This document shows, one piece after another, positions 1 through 8,894 of a stretch of DNA of 25,970 nt. A program made the translations under genes and the position numbers. The stretch is from Fragilaria radians (Eukaryota; Bacillariophyta; Fragilariophyceae; Fragilariales; Fragilariaceae), in the NCBI GenBank assembly GCA_900642245.1, contig CAAAJI010000113.1, positions 113,171 through 139,140 on the forward strand, read 5' to 3'. Each line of letters starts with the position of its first letter. The stretch's first letter is position 1. The notes below the pieces were generated by a model. The model had not been told where the DNA came from. It made no database searches and saw only the letters and a list, made by a program, of their open reading frames with translations.

Positions 1-105
1 CATCTATATATGCTTATATATTGTCCACAAATTCAGTTAAGACATAGTCTTACATGAATTTAGTGATGCTTAATATTGCTTATATATGAATAGGATGATT
101 TAATA
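1..105. repeat. Dispersed repeat, copy A (LTR-like remnant)
   Basis: About 100 bp that recurs in the same orientation at about 3215-3320. The core is an identical 31-bp block at 54-84 and 3269-3299 (starting ATGAATTTAGTG); the flanks are diverged but alignable. The repeat runs off the left edge of the window. It may belong to an LTR because copy B lies inside a segment with LTR-like ends, but no coding part is attached, so the class is uncertain. Confidence 0.6.
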
Positions 106-551
106 TCTATTCAAGACCGTTATATCAATACGGTGAAGAATAACTATAATAGATTCTTAATATTAGCTAGGAATCTAGTCAGATTCACGATGGATGAATC
201 TAAGTTGTGAATCTAAGATCACAAAGTCTAAATGTTATGTGTTGAATCTAACACGTAAGCGAAAGAGACTACGTGGTCAAGGAAACACGTTGCAATTGAT
301 TCACAAGAGATCTAGGATAAAAGTAACTTTTAGATCATAATTTACAATTTGTATAAACTCTTAGAGCAGCTTAGAGCAATCCTAGTAATCTTTCCAATTA
401 CCCTGTCGTCATGTTTTCTTTCCGTATACTTCGGTTTAGGTACAGACGATGTATACATTATTTTACTTTCTTCTCAAGGCACTCTCGTGTGGATTTGAAC
501 ATAAAATTATTCCTCTTTTGGTACGCATGAGAAGAGCGATTAAATGTGTAA
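106..551. other. AT-rich intergenic DNA upstream of the first LRR gene
   Basis: No gene seen. The stretch carries several scattered copies of the heptamer GAATCTA (about 171-250) and a short direct repeat TTAGAGCA near 362-378. It may be degraded retrotransposon sequence together with the distal promoter of the downstream LRR gene. No TATA box is convincing. Confidence 0.4.
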
Positions 552-562
552 GAAATGAACGA
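552..562 (+). promoter_or_regulatory. Candidate shared upstream element GAAATGAACGA
   Basis: The 11-mer GAAATGAACGA lies 104 nt upstream of the ATG at 667. The same 11-mer, in the same orientation relative to the gene, occurs four times exactly upstream of the paralogous LRR gene (on the + strand as TCGTTCATTTC at 8967, 9024, 9093 and 9248). That it is regulatory is an inference from the shared position and sequence; no known factor is assigned. Confidence 0.4.
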
Positions 563-666
563 TGGACAAATTACTGAAAAAATATTGAAATCTATGTTTC
601 ACTTTGGTCCTCTATTTTCCGACACAACTCATATTCTCTAGAACGCGAAGCCTCTGTTATCAAACA

Positions 667-2664
667 ATGCCCAAGAAGGAAAAGGTATTAGATAGGGATA
701 ACCAAGCATCGTTAACAACTAAAAGAGTTAAGTTCTTTCAATCGAAACAAAACGAAAAGGATTCTGTTCAGAATCAGAACAATTGGAACTTTGAAGGCAA
801 AGTCAGTCACTCCAATGAAAAGATCACTACAAAGGATCTAATTGAAAGCTTGGAAACCGATGCACAAGTGGGAGCATTCGCTGTTATTGGTATTCGAGAA
901 GGAACAAATGCTGTAGATGAAACGGAATTGCCAAATTCAAGATTATCTATGGCACACATAAGTCAAGACACACCATCTATAAACATCACAAGTGCCGAAG
1001 TACTCAACAATGTTATTGCCAATGCGACTCCATTGGAAGGAGTTCCTAAGGAAGTTTCAATCCGAAGGTACACACTCATTGCCATTGTCTCACTTTTGCT
1101 ATTGATTGCCATTATTATCCCTACTATCATTTTGACAAGGCAATCTCCACAAGTTTCTCCAAATGATTCTCTAAATGTTGATGCAGCCAAAGATGAGTTT
1201 TTGGGAAACCTTAAACCACTCCTGTCTAATTCATCCCGTCAAGAGTTGGAAAGTCCTGGTTCTAGCCAATCATTGGCCCTTGATTGGTTATTGAATAATT
1301 CTAATTTCTGGGAATATGATTTTGATCGCCAAGTTCAGCGTTTTGCCATGGCAGCATTCTATTACTCAACAGAGGGAGGATCATGGAACAAAAATGGAGG
1401 TTGGTTAAGTGAAGATGATGAGTGTACGTGGTACCAAAGTAGCAATGAAAATGTATGTGTGAATGGAACTTTGCATGTGCTTTCTTTAGAGAAGAATGCT
1501 TTGGTTGGATTACTTCCGAACGACTTTGTTCTGCTTAGCTCTCTAACATTCGTGGGTCTTGATATCAATTCTCTTGATGGATCCATTCCAAGTGAAATTG
1601 GTCAATGTACAGGACTTACAGATTTGCGTCTTTTAACAATACTCTTGGTGGATCCATTCCAAGTGAAATTGGTCAATGTACAGGACTTACAGCGCTGCAT
1701 CTTTTTAACAATATTCTTGATGGGTCCATTCCAAGTGAAATCGGTCAATGTACAGGACTTACAAAGTTGGATCTTTCTTATAATTCTCTGAATGGATCCA
1801 TTCCAAGTGAAATTGGTGCACTTACGGAGTTGGAATATTTTAATCTTGATACAAATTCTCTTGTTGGATCTATTCCAAGTGAAATTGGTGCACTTACACC
1901 ACTTACAATGCTCAATCTTTATTTCAATTCTCTTATTGGATCCATTCCAAGTGAAATAGGTGCACTTACAACACTTGCAAAGTTGGATCTTTATTCCAAT
2001 TCTCTTGATGGATCAATTCCAAGTGAAATTGGTCAGTGTACGGAACTTACATTGTTGGATCTTTCTCAAAATAATCTTGTTGGATCCATTCTTAAGTGAA
2101 ATTGGTGCACTTACAACACTTACAAAGTTGGATATTTATTACAATTCTCTTGATGGATACATTCCAAGTGAAATTGGTCAGTGTATGGAACTTGCATTGT
2201 TGGATCTTTCTGACAATACTCTTGTTGGATCCATTCCAAAGGAAATTGGTCAGTGTACAGAACTTACGTTGTTAGATCTTTCTGACAATACTCTTGTTGG
2301 ATCCATTCCAAGGGAAATTGGTCAGTGTACGGAACTTACAGATTTGTTTCTTGTTTCCAATACTCTTGTTGGATCCATTCCAAGTGAAATTGGTCAATGT
2401 ACAGGTCTTAGATTGTTGCGTCTTTCAAACAATTCTCTTGATGGATCCATCCCCAGTGAAATTGGTCAGTGTATTGAGCTTGCACTGTTGTATCTTCCTT
2501 ACAATACTCTTGATGGATCCATTCCAAGTGAAATTGGTCAATGTACAGAACTTACTGAATTGATTCTTTCTTCCAATTCTCTTAGTGGTACCATTCCTGA
2601 TCCACTCTGCAATCCAGGGACTTCAATTAAAGTGGATGAGAATGTCACATGCACTTGTTGCTGA
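667..2664 (+). CDS. LRR single-pass membrane protein 1 (reading frame broken twice)
   Basis: Probable cell-surface LRR protein, 665 codons if the two breaks cancel. The start is the first in-frame ATG (667), with A at -3; the frame is open upstream to 604 but only from a TTG. In order: charged cytosolic tail (1-134) with a motif at 13-26 shared with the paralogue at 6087-8735; hydrophobic segment at about 135-157 followed by R; a linker containing SLALDWLL; a cap with W, GGWL, DECTWYQ and a second Cys (nt 1340-1470); about 16 LRRs of 24 residues (IPSEIGQCTELTLLDLS type); and a Cys-rich end closing CTCC. No kinase domain is present. The frame is lost near 1631-1634, where four T stand against five in the next repeat, and regained near 2091, where one extra base (CTTAAG for CCAAG) sits. 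Unless these are sequence errors, translation stops at 1791 after 374 residues. It could be a pseudogene. Ligand unknown. Confidence 0.75.
1508..2610 (+). repeat. 72-bp LRR-coding tandem array
   Basis: About 16 units at a steady 72-bp spacing, one LRR each, nearly all centred on GGATCCATTCCAAGTGAAAT (GSIPSE). Variation is concentrated in the 30 bp coding the LxxLxLxxN strand. Near-identity of adjacent units, for example at 2150-2400, points to recent unequal exchange or slippage. Both single-base indels of the gene fall inside this array. Confidence 0.85.
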
Positions 2665-3113
2665 AATATTCAGCAAAAGGTTGGCAAGGTTTGGAATGAT
2701 GGAATGTTGAAGCACCATGTAGTGTTAAATTAAATTTTTATTTCTGTCTCCTTTTGATAATGCCAATGTTTCACTGAAATATATTCATGTCTGCACATCT
2801 GTTTGACAGTCTTTATTGATGTATAGTAACCATAATACTTGTCTGAGTTGCCTGTTGTTGGCATCCAAATACAGTCTGTACATCTGTCCAATAGAGAGAT
2901 CAATGTCACATCATTTCATTACAAATGACAGCATCAATAATATCCAAGAACAAGTCTCTCATATTGAATTTCTTCCCAAAGTAGCATAATGGAGCTGGAT
3001 ACGATTGACATAACTTTGAATTTAGTTCATTAAGATAATTCCTACCACTATAGGTTGTAAGCAATACAGTCTGATAATACTAAAAAGGTTACTAAGACTA
3101 AGAGATCTGTGGG
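2665..3113. other. 3' flank of the first LRR gene, no gene seen
   Basis: AT-rich DNA that must hold the 3'UTR and polyadenylation region of the upstream gene. There is no long open frame or RNA gene. A short imperfect direct repeat (GTCTGCACATCTGT at about 2789 and GTCTGTACATCTGT at about 2874) is the only structure noticed. Confidence 0.4.
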
Positions 3114-4083
3114 TGTACCAATACTGGAGATGTCCAAAGTTATAATTAGTACATAGTAAATAATACTAGAAACAAAATTCTTATATTTACTCATCTAAAT
3201 CTAGGTGAAGTTACATAGTTAACCATTCTTTCTATATCTTCCCCAAATTCAATAAGACTTAAACTTATATGAATTTAGTGATGCTTAATATTGCTTATAA
3301 ATGAAGAAGATCATTGAATTAGTTTGATGAGTTAGTAAGTGTGATTGGTTGGAGTAGAGTGCAAAATTCAAGGGTCATTGCACTCAGATCATTCATAGAA
3401 TTGATATCAATTACATTATAGTTACACTCACTCATCTGCTTGATTAGTTACTGTAGTTGTGTTTCTTGTTATGGAATTGTGTAATTGGATGAATAGTTCT
3501 TGTGCAATCGTTTATGTTAGAATACGGTCATAATGTCATACTTCTAAATAGTAAAATGTATATTCCTACTATGCTTAGGAAAAGAATTTAAAATGGTATC
3601 ATACAACAGTCCACCGTCCTGGAATAATTAGAACGGAAAAATCCATTCAATCTCATTTTGCTCTATGTGAGAATTGAGATAGAAAATTATGTCCTATTTT
3701 AAGGAAATTATGAAAAACTACTCTTGTCTTCTAATGGTGAAAGATTGAAGTCTTGACTGACTAATTTTTCATCATGATAATATTTATTTAGATCAGTCTT
3801 TTATTTATTGTCTTTTGGCTATTCCAGCTTGTCAAATATCTTGGACTACTCTTTATTTAGAGATAAACATATGAATTATAGATAGGTTCTTGAAACACAT
3901 GTGATTTATTATCACCTAAATTTTAGAGACCTTTGATTAGTATCATCTAAAATTTGCAAACGGGAAAAACGACAAATATTCTTATTGTTATTTGTTGTTT
4001 TTAGATGTGCTAACATATCTGATATGTTTATCATCTAGATTAGCATGTACTAGCAACACTGGACATCTCCAAATGTTGGTACA
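3114..4083. mobile_element. ~970-bp segment bounded by imperfect inverted repeats
   Basis: The left end (3114-3136) begins TGTACCAATACTGGAG. The right end (4060-4083), read on the minus strand, begins TGTACCAACATTTGGAG. Similarity extends imperfectly for about 45 bp inwards (both contain TAGTACAT). There is no open frame of note and no clear target-site duplication. It could be a non-autonomous TIR element, or two LTR starts in opposite orientation: the ends begin TG, and TGGTATCATACAAC at 3594 resembles a tRNA-Met-type primer-binding site. The class is unresolved. Confidence 0.45.
3215..3320. repeat. Dispersed repeat, copy B
   Basis: Second copy of the repeat at 1-105, same orientation, with the identical 31-bp core at 3269-3299. 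It lies inside the 3114-4083 segment, about 155 bp from its left end. The two copies bracket the first LRR gene. Confidence 0.6.
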
Positions 4084-4127
4084 GAATAACATCTCTTGAA
4101 GTAATCTCTTTTATAGATTAATTCGGT

Positions 4128-4508
4128 GTGTTTAACTTAAATCATAAAGTGTTATCTTCTAGGATTGTAGAGTATAGTACACATTTAACGTGGCCAGGCA
4201 CGAGAACAGACATTGAACAATATATAAAAAATTGTCACATATGTCAATTATGTAAAAATCCCCATATAAAATACGGTCATCTAAGCAAAAAAAGAAAGAT
4301 ACGAATCAGGGTCCGTGGCCGTTTTTGGACACGATACTACCTACCCTACTCCTACTATCCATGCAACCCATGTTTTGAAACAAGATTTCAACTGAGAATT
4401 TGGATTAACCACTTCAACCAGATAATTGGAAGTAAAAGCAAAAACCAGGCCTCAATTCAACAAATGCAAAGAGTCTCACAACAAATCCTGTTTCTTTACA
4501 AATTCTAA
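4128..4508 (+). pseudogene. Ty3/gypsy-like integrase zinc-binding fragment
   Basis: The open frame encodes HLTWPGTRTDIEQYI (from 4182), then CHICQLCK and KYGHL (ending about 4283). This matches the H-x-WPGM-x-DI...C-x2-CQ...K-x-G-x-L pattern of the HHCC (H2C2) zinc-binding module of retroviral-type integrases. The frame then becomes unrelated sequence, so the DDE core is not readable. No protease, RT or second LTR was found alongside. It is a short, dead remnant. Confidence 0.6.
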
Positions 4509-6086
4509 AAAATACTATGAAAGAAGTTACAGTACCTCCATCAGACATGAGCATAGTTTCTTTTCCAACATCTCTTGATCTCCATATACTCCTAGCTTGT
4601 TTGGCAAGAAACATCTTACTCCAAGCTTGCTCATTTTCTTCATATTTCCCAAATCACATGAATGAGACTCTAATTGATGAAATCATTTCAAATAAAGCAA
4701 GAAGATACACACACACAAAATACGAGGTATACAAATCCTCCTTTGTGAATGAATACAAAAGGAGAGCATACACGCTACTCAAGCTTACATATTTAGAAAG
4801 GCCTCCTCATGAAATGCAACAATTGAAATGCATGTTGTGATGAAAGATATCTCTCTTTCTGATTCACTCTTTCATAATGGTTTCAATTTCTAGAACTGCA
4901 TTGAATAACAAAGAAACAAAAGAAAAAATGTGGATTGAAACTCAGAAACAGTTTTATTAGATTTCAGGCACTTGACTGTTTCCATTGGCCACAAACTCAT
5001 ATCACTTGACCAATTACTTTCTCTAGCCACTTGGTTCTTGTTCAAACACCTAGCATCTGCATTTCTTTGGACTCTTCTTATATGGTAACTTGTTAATTAC
5101 TTTCATGTCTTTCAGTTTCCTAGAGAATCCCAAGTGACCCTGAAGTTAGCTGGTTCCCTTTGACAATCTCTCTCACTATTAAGGCAACATTAGCTTGATC
5201 AAAAGGCATCATTGCAACTTCAATTCCCATACAGTAGATTGCCATGCGCAATGAGGATACATTTTTCACATTCTCAAGACTCCTTAATGATTTGTAAACA
5301 ATGGTAAAACTGAAAATGATATTGTTACATCCTAGTATTGATGAGGTATCAAGGAAGATACATGTCAAATGAAAAATAATCGATTTCAAAGCTAGGATCA
5401 CGATGTCAGAATCCCAATTTGTTAAGAAAAATCCAATGACTGTTACAAACATTTTAACTGTTGTTGATGACGTGCGAAACCGTTTCCGAATGGATAAGAA
5501 AGAAAGAACGAGTCGTATTGTTTCATCTTTAGCATCATTTGACATGTTGACGCTAAGTTGTAGTGGTATGCATACACATAAGGAGCTGCTTTTATTTCCA
5601 AGGATTTGTGTTCCTTTATTCGGGTACACGGGATTTGATTCCGTCTCCAAATATTGGACGCAAGAACTTTTTTGTTTACTCAATCCTCTCTTACAGCGGC
5701 TTCACTGACTGTTGGAGCTCATACTTACCAAAAAGACCTATAATAATGAGCCGACCTATAACAATCTACTTTTGCTTCAGTATCATAGAATAACACATAT
5801 GGATCAATTTCCCATTAGTTGGCTGCTGCAACAAAATTAAGGAATTGCTTTCCTTGCAAAGCTCAAAGTAAACTTTGACGGATTAGACATTGTCCTTGAT
5901 CTACCTGAATACCTTTTGCATTCTCAGTTTCTTAACATTTTACATCCTCACCCCTGGTTAAAGACTTCTCTGTTGCTTTCATTACATGAGCTATAGCTTA
6001 ACAAACTAGGAAAACACAATGAGAAACAATAAGCTATTGAATAAATTTAAAAGAATCAAAAAGTTAACGGGAATACAAAGATTATG
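4509..6086. other. Gene-poor stretch with unrecognised open frames
   Basis: Three open frames lie here: 107 aa at 4517-4840 (+), 187 aa at 5120-5683 (-) and 101 aa at 5403-5708 (+). The last two overlap antisense, so at most one is real. None shows a motif or repeat I recognise, and none has a clear promoter. An 8-bp inverted repeat (GAAACAGT at 4945 and ACTGTTTC at 4975) could form a stem. This is most likely non-coding or old repeat DNA, plus the 3' flank of the minus-strand LRR gene. Confidence 0.35.
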
Positions 6087-8735
6087 TCAAGGTAATTTGC
6101 AACAAATGCAGCTGACATTTGAATCAGCATAAATTGTAGATGAGGTACAAAGTAGGTCAGGAATAGTCCCACTCAAAGAATTATCATTGAGATACAACTG
6201 AGAAAGTTGTGTAAGGGCGATGATTTCACTTGGAATAAATCCAACAAGATTATTACCATCAAGATACATTTCCGTGAGGTCACTGGAAAGACCTATCTCT
6301 GTTGGAATAGTCCCAATGAGCTTATTGTCATAAAATGACAATACTGAAAGCTTCTTTAGCTGACCAATTTCAGTAGGAATGCTACCAGTAAGTGAATTGC
6401 CAAAAAGATACAGATTCAAAGTTTCCTTCATTCCCCCAATTTCACTTGGGATGGTTCCATATAATTCATTGCCATCAAGAGATAACAGTGTAAGTTTCCT
6501 TAATTTACCGATTTCACTTGGAATACTGCCAAGAAGAGAATTGTCTGCAAAGCTCATATATGTAAGCTTTGAAAGTCCACTGATATTACTTGGAATTGTT
6601 CCATTGAGTTTATTCTCATTCAGAGCCAGTACTGAAAGATTCTTCAGCACACCAATATCTCTTGGAATACTGCCATGCAACAAATTATCTGAGAGATGCA
6701 GTTCTGAGAGCTCCTCTAGTACAAAAATTTCATTTGGAATAAGTCCATCAAGATAATTAGCATCAAGAGCCAATACCAAAAGTTTCTTTAGTTGACCAAT
6801 TTCACTTGGTATTAATCCAACAAGATTATTACTGTAAAGATATATTTCCATGAGGTTACTGGAAAGACCTATCTCTGTTGGAACAGTCCCATTAAGCTTG
6901 TTATCATCAAAAGATAATAATGAAAGCTCCTTCAGTTGCCCAATTTCACTTGGAATGCCACCAGTAAGTGAATTGTCATACAGAAATAGTTTCAAAACTT
7001 CCTTCATTCCACCAATTTCACTCGGAATGGTTCCATATAATTCATTGCCATCAAGCGACAAAACCGTAAGTTTTGTTAATCTACCAATTTCACTTGGGAT
7101 GCTGCCAGTGAGAGAATTATCAGAAAGCCGAATATATGTAAGATTCAAAAGTCCACTGATAGTACTTGGAATTGTCCCATTTAGTTCATTGCCAAACATA
7201 GCCAATAACAAAAGTTTCTTTTGCACACCTATTTCACTTGGTATGCTGCCAATCAACAAATTCATTGAAAGTTGCAATTCAACAAGTTCCTGTAATACAA
7301 AAATTTCATTTGGAATATGTCCATCAAGTTGATTAACGTGAAGAGTCAATGACGAAAGTGTCTTTAGTTGACCAATTTCACTTGGAATACTCCCAGTAAG
7401 AATATTTTCATAAAGATGTAGATACAAAATTTCCTTCATCCCACCAATTTCACTTGGAATGCTTCCAGTAAGAAAATTGTCATAAAAATATAGATACAAA
7501 ACTTCCTTCATTCCACCAATTTCACTTGGAATATTTCCAGTTAAAGCATTGTTAGAAAAGCTTAGTGAAGTAACTTTAATGCACCAACCTATCTCACTTG
7601 GAATGTTTCCTGACATCAAGTTCCTTGAAAAACTAGCATCCTTCAAATTTTTCAACAATCCCAACTCTGTTGGAAGTGAATTGGTCAACTTGTTTGATTC
7701 CAAATTCAATAATTCAAGAGAAGTTAACAAATGCATATCTTGCGGAATTTTACCATTCAATTCATTATTCTCCAATGAAAGTGTTTTTAGAGTTCCATTG
7801 GCACACAATTCCATAGTGGTATTTTGATACCAAGTACATTCATCATCAGGTGTGAGCCAGCCATTATTTTGTTTCCATGACTTTCCCTCTGTTGAAAAAT
7901 AAAATAATGCCATTGCAAAGCGTTGCACTTTACGTTCAAAAGAGTAAATACTGAAATTAGAATCCTGCATTAACCAATCAAGAGCCAATGACGGCACAGA
8001 ATCATTTCTTTTCAACTCTTGTTGTGATGTATATGTCAAAAGGGGTTTAAGATTTTCCAAGAAATCAACAGTTGCTAAGTCATGATCAAGATTTGGCAAA
8101 GAGTTACGTGTCAAAAGTACTGTTAAGAGTGTAATACCCACCAAAATTATCAACAATGGGATTAGTCTGAACATTATGGGGGATTTTGTTCTCTCACTCT
8201 TAACCAGAACAGCTTCAAGAATATCATCATCTTTCTCAGACTTAGGCATGGCTACTGGCAAAAACTCTTGATTTGGAATGCGATTTTGAATTATATCCTC
8301 AAAATCATTCAATCGATTTCCAAACTCTGGATCATCAATTGTACTAGCGTTTTTATCCTTTTTCATGCGTAATGCATTTGCTGTACGAGAATTTGAATTC
8401 ACAAATTCAACATTTCCATTTGTTGTGACACATGTATCTTTTGTAAAATCTTCACGCTGGGTGGTAATTGAAGTAGATACATCATAATTGCATTCGAGGT
8501 TATGATTTTGTTGATTCTCTGTTTCAATGAATATCTCTTCCTTTTGCTTTGATTTGAGGAATATTGCTCTCTCGGTTGAAATAGAACCTTGATACTTGCT
8601 TTCAACTTTCTGATTAACGCTGCTCTTAGAGTCAACAGAAGCATTTCCCCTTTGCTGAAATTTTAAAAATGTCGCTCTTTTCGTGGAAATGGATCCTTGA
8701 TACTCTCTACCTGCATCCTTTGCTCCCTTTGACAT
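6087..8735 (-). CDS. LRR single-pass membrane protein 2
   Basis: Intact 882-aa, intron-free gene, paralogue of the LRR gene at 667-2664. The cytosolic tail (1-188) is polar and carries a motif of the form Q-G-S-I-S-T-x-R-A-x-F-L-K at 13-25 and 49-61, with a weaker copy at about 87-99. A hydrophobic segment follows at about 189-209, ending TRNS, which predicts N-in/C-out topology without a cleaved signal peptide. The ectodomain has a linker with SLALDWLM (249-256), a cap with NGWL, DECTWYQ and a second Cys (about 270-311), roughly 23 LRRs of 24 residues (IPSEIG type, about 313-860) and a Cys-rich tail with CICC. There is no kinase or TIR domain. Such LRR membrane proteins are numerous in diatoms and of unknown ligand. 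A surface recognition or adhesion role is inferred from architecture only. ATG at 8733-8735 is the first in-frame Met of the conserved tail. Confidence 0.88.
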   Translation of the reverse strand: MSKGAKDAGREYQGSISTKRATFLKFQQRGNASVDSKSSVNQKVESKYQGSISTERAIFLKSKQKEEIFIETENQQNHNLECNYDVSTSITTQREDFTKDTCVTTNGNVEFVNSNSRTANALRMKKDKNASTIDDPEFGNRLNDFEDIIQNRIPNQEFLPVAMPKSEKDDDILEAVLVKSERTKSPIMFRLIPLLIILVGITLLTVLLTRNSLPNLDHDLATVDFLENLKPLLTYTSQQELKRNDSVPSLALDWLMQDSNFSIYSFERKVQRFAMALFYFSTEGKSWKQNNGWLTPDDECTWYQNTTMELCANGTLKTLSLENNELNGKIPQDMHLLTSLELLNLESNKLTNSLPTELGLLKNLKDASFSRNLMSGNIPSEIGWCIKVTSLSFSNNALTGNIPSEIGGMKEVLYLYFYDNFLTGSIPSEIGGMKEILYLHLYENILTGSIPSEIGQLKTLSSLTLHVNQLDGHIPNEIFVLQELVELQLSMNLLIGSIPSEIGVQKKLLLLAMFGNELNGTIPSTISGLLNLTYIRLSDNSLTGSIPSEIGRLTKLTVLSLDGNELYGTIPSEIGGMKEVLKLFLYDNSLTGGIPSEIGQLKELSLLSFDDNKLNGTVPTEIGLSSNLMEIYLYSNNLVGLIPSEIGQLKKLLVLALDANYLDGLIPNEIFVLEELSELHLSDNLLHGSIPRDIGVLKNLSVLALNENKLNGTIPSNISGLSKLTYMSFADNSLLGSIPSEIGKLRKLTLLSLDGNELYGTIPSEIGGMKETLNLYLFGNSLTGSIPTEIGQLKKLSVLSFYDNKLIGTIPTEIGLSSDLTEMYLDGNNLVGFIPSEIIALTQLSQLYLNDNSLSGTIPDLLCTSSTIYADSNVSCICCKLP
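6215..7366 (-). repeat. 576-bp higher-order LRR duplication
   Basis: Two adjacent copies of an 8-LRR block (8 x 72 bp) lie inside the minus-strand LRR gene. Landmarks repeat at exactly 576 bp: ACAAAAATTTCATTTGG at 6721 and 7297; TTCCATATAATTCATTGCC at 6455 and 7031. The blocks meet at about 6790, but the outer limits are approximate because all LRRs resemble each other. This indicates duplication of a multi-LRR block rather than of single repeats. Confidence 0.8.
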
Positions 8736-8815
8736 TGGTATTAATAGGCTGATAAGATAAAGGATAATTCAGCTAGTGAAGTCAACTTGGCAGAAAACAA
8801 GAAAATATCTCCTCT

Positions 8816-8847
8816 GGTAACGAGAACAATGTGAAAACAATGTTACC
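8816..8847. repeat. Small inverted repeat upstream of the second LRR gene
   Basis: GGTAAC (8816-8821) and GTTACC (8842-8847) flank a direct repeat of ACAATGT. It sits about 80-110 nt upstream of the minus-strand LRR start codon, so it lies in the 5'UTR or core promoter. Function unknown. Confidence 0.3.
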
Positions 8848-8894
8848 GCAAATATGAAAGGCGATGAAAAGAAAATGGATTTAATGGTAATATC

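Noticed and set aside
604..666. Extension of the first LRR gene to a TTG start at 604
   Set aside because: Nuclear eukaryotic genes start at ATG; the Met at 667 has a good context and aligns residue by residue with the start of the paralogue (shared motif at 13-23 in both).
963..1586. Short minus-strand open frames opposite the first LRR gene
   Set aside because: They lie antisense to the conserved TM and cap coding region and have no recognisable features.
5120..5708. Overlapping 187-aa (-) and 101-aa (+) frames as genes
   Set aside because: They overlap antisense and neither shows a domain, signal or repeat; kept only as unrecognised frames in the intergenic entry.
6379..7827. Plus-strand open frames (125, 160 and 92 aa) with repeated PISLGM patterns
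   Set aside because: They are the antisense reading of the 72-bp LRR array; the minus-strand protein is complete and clearly real.
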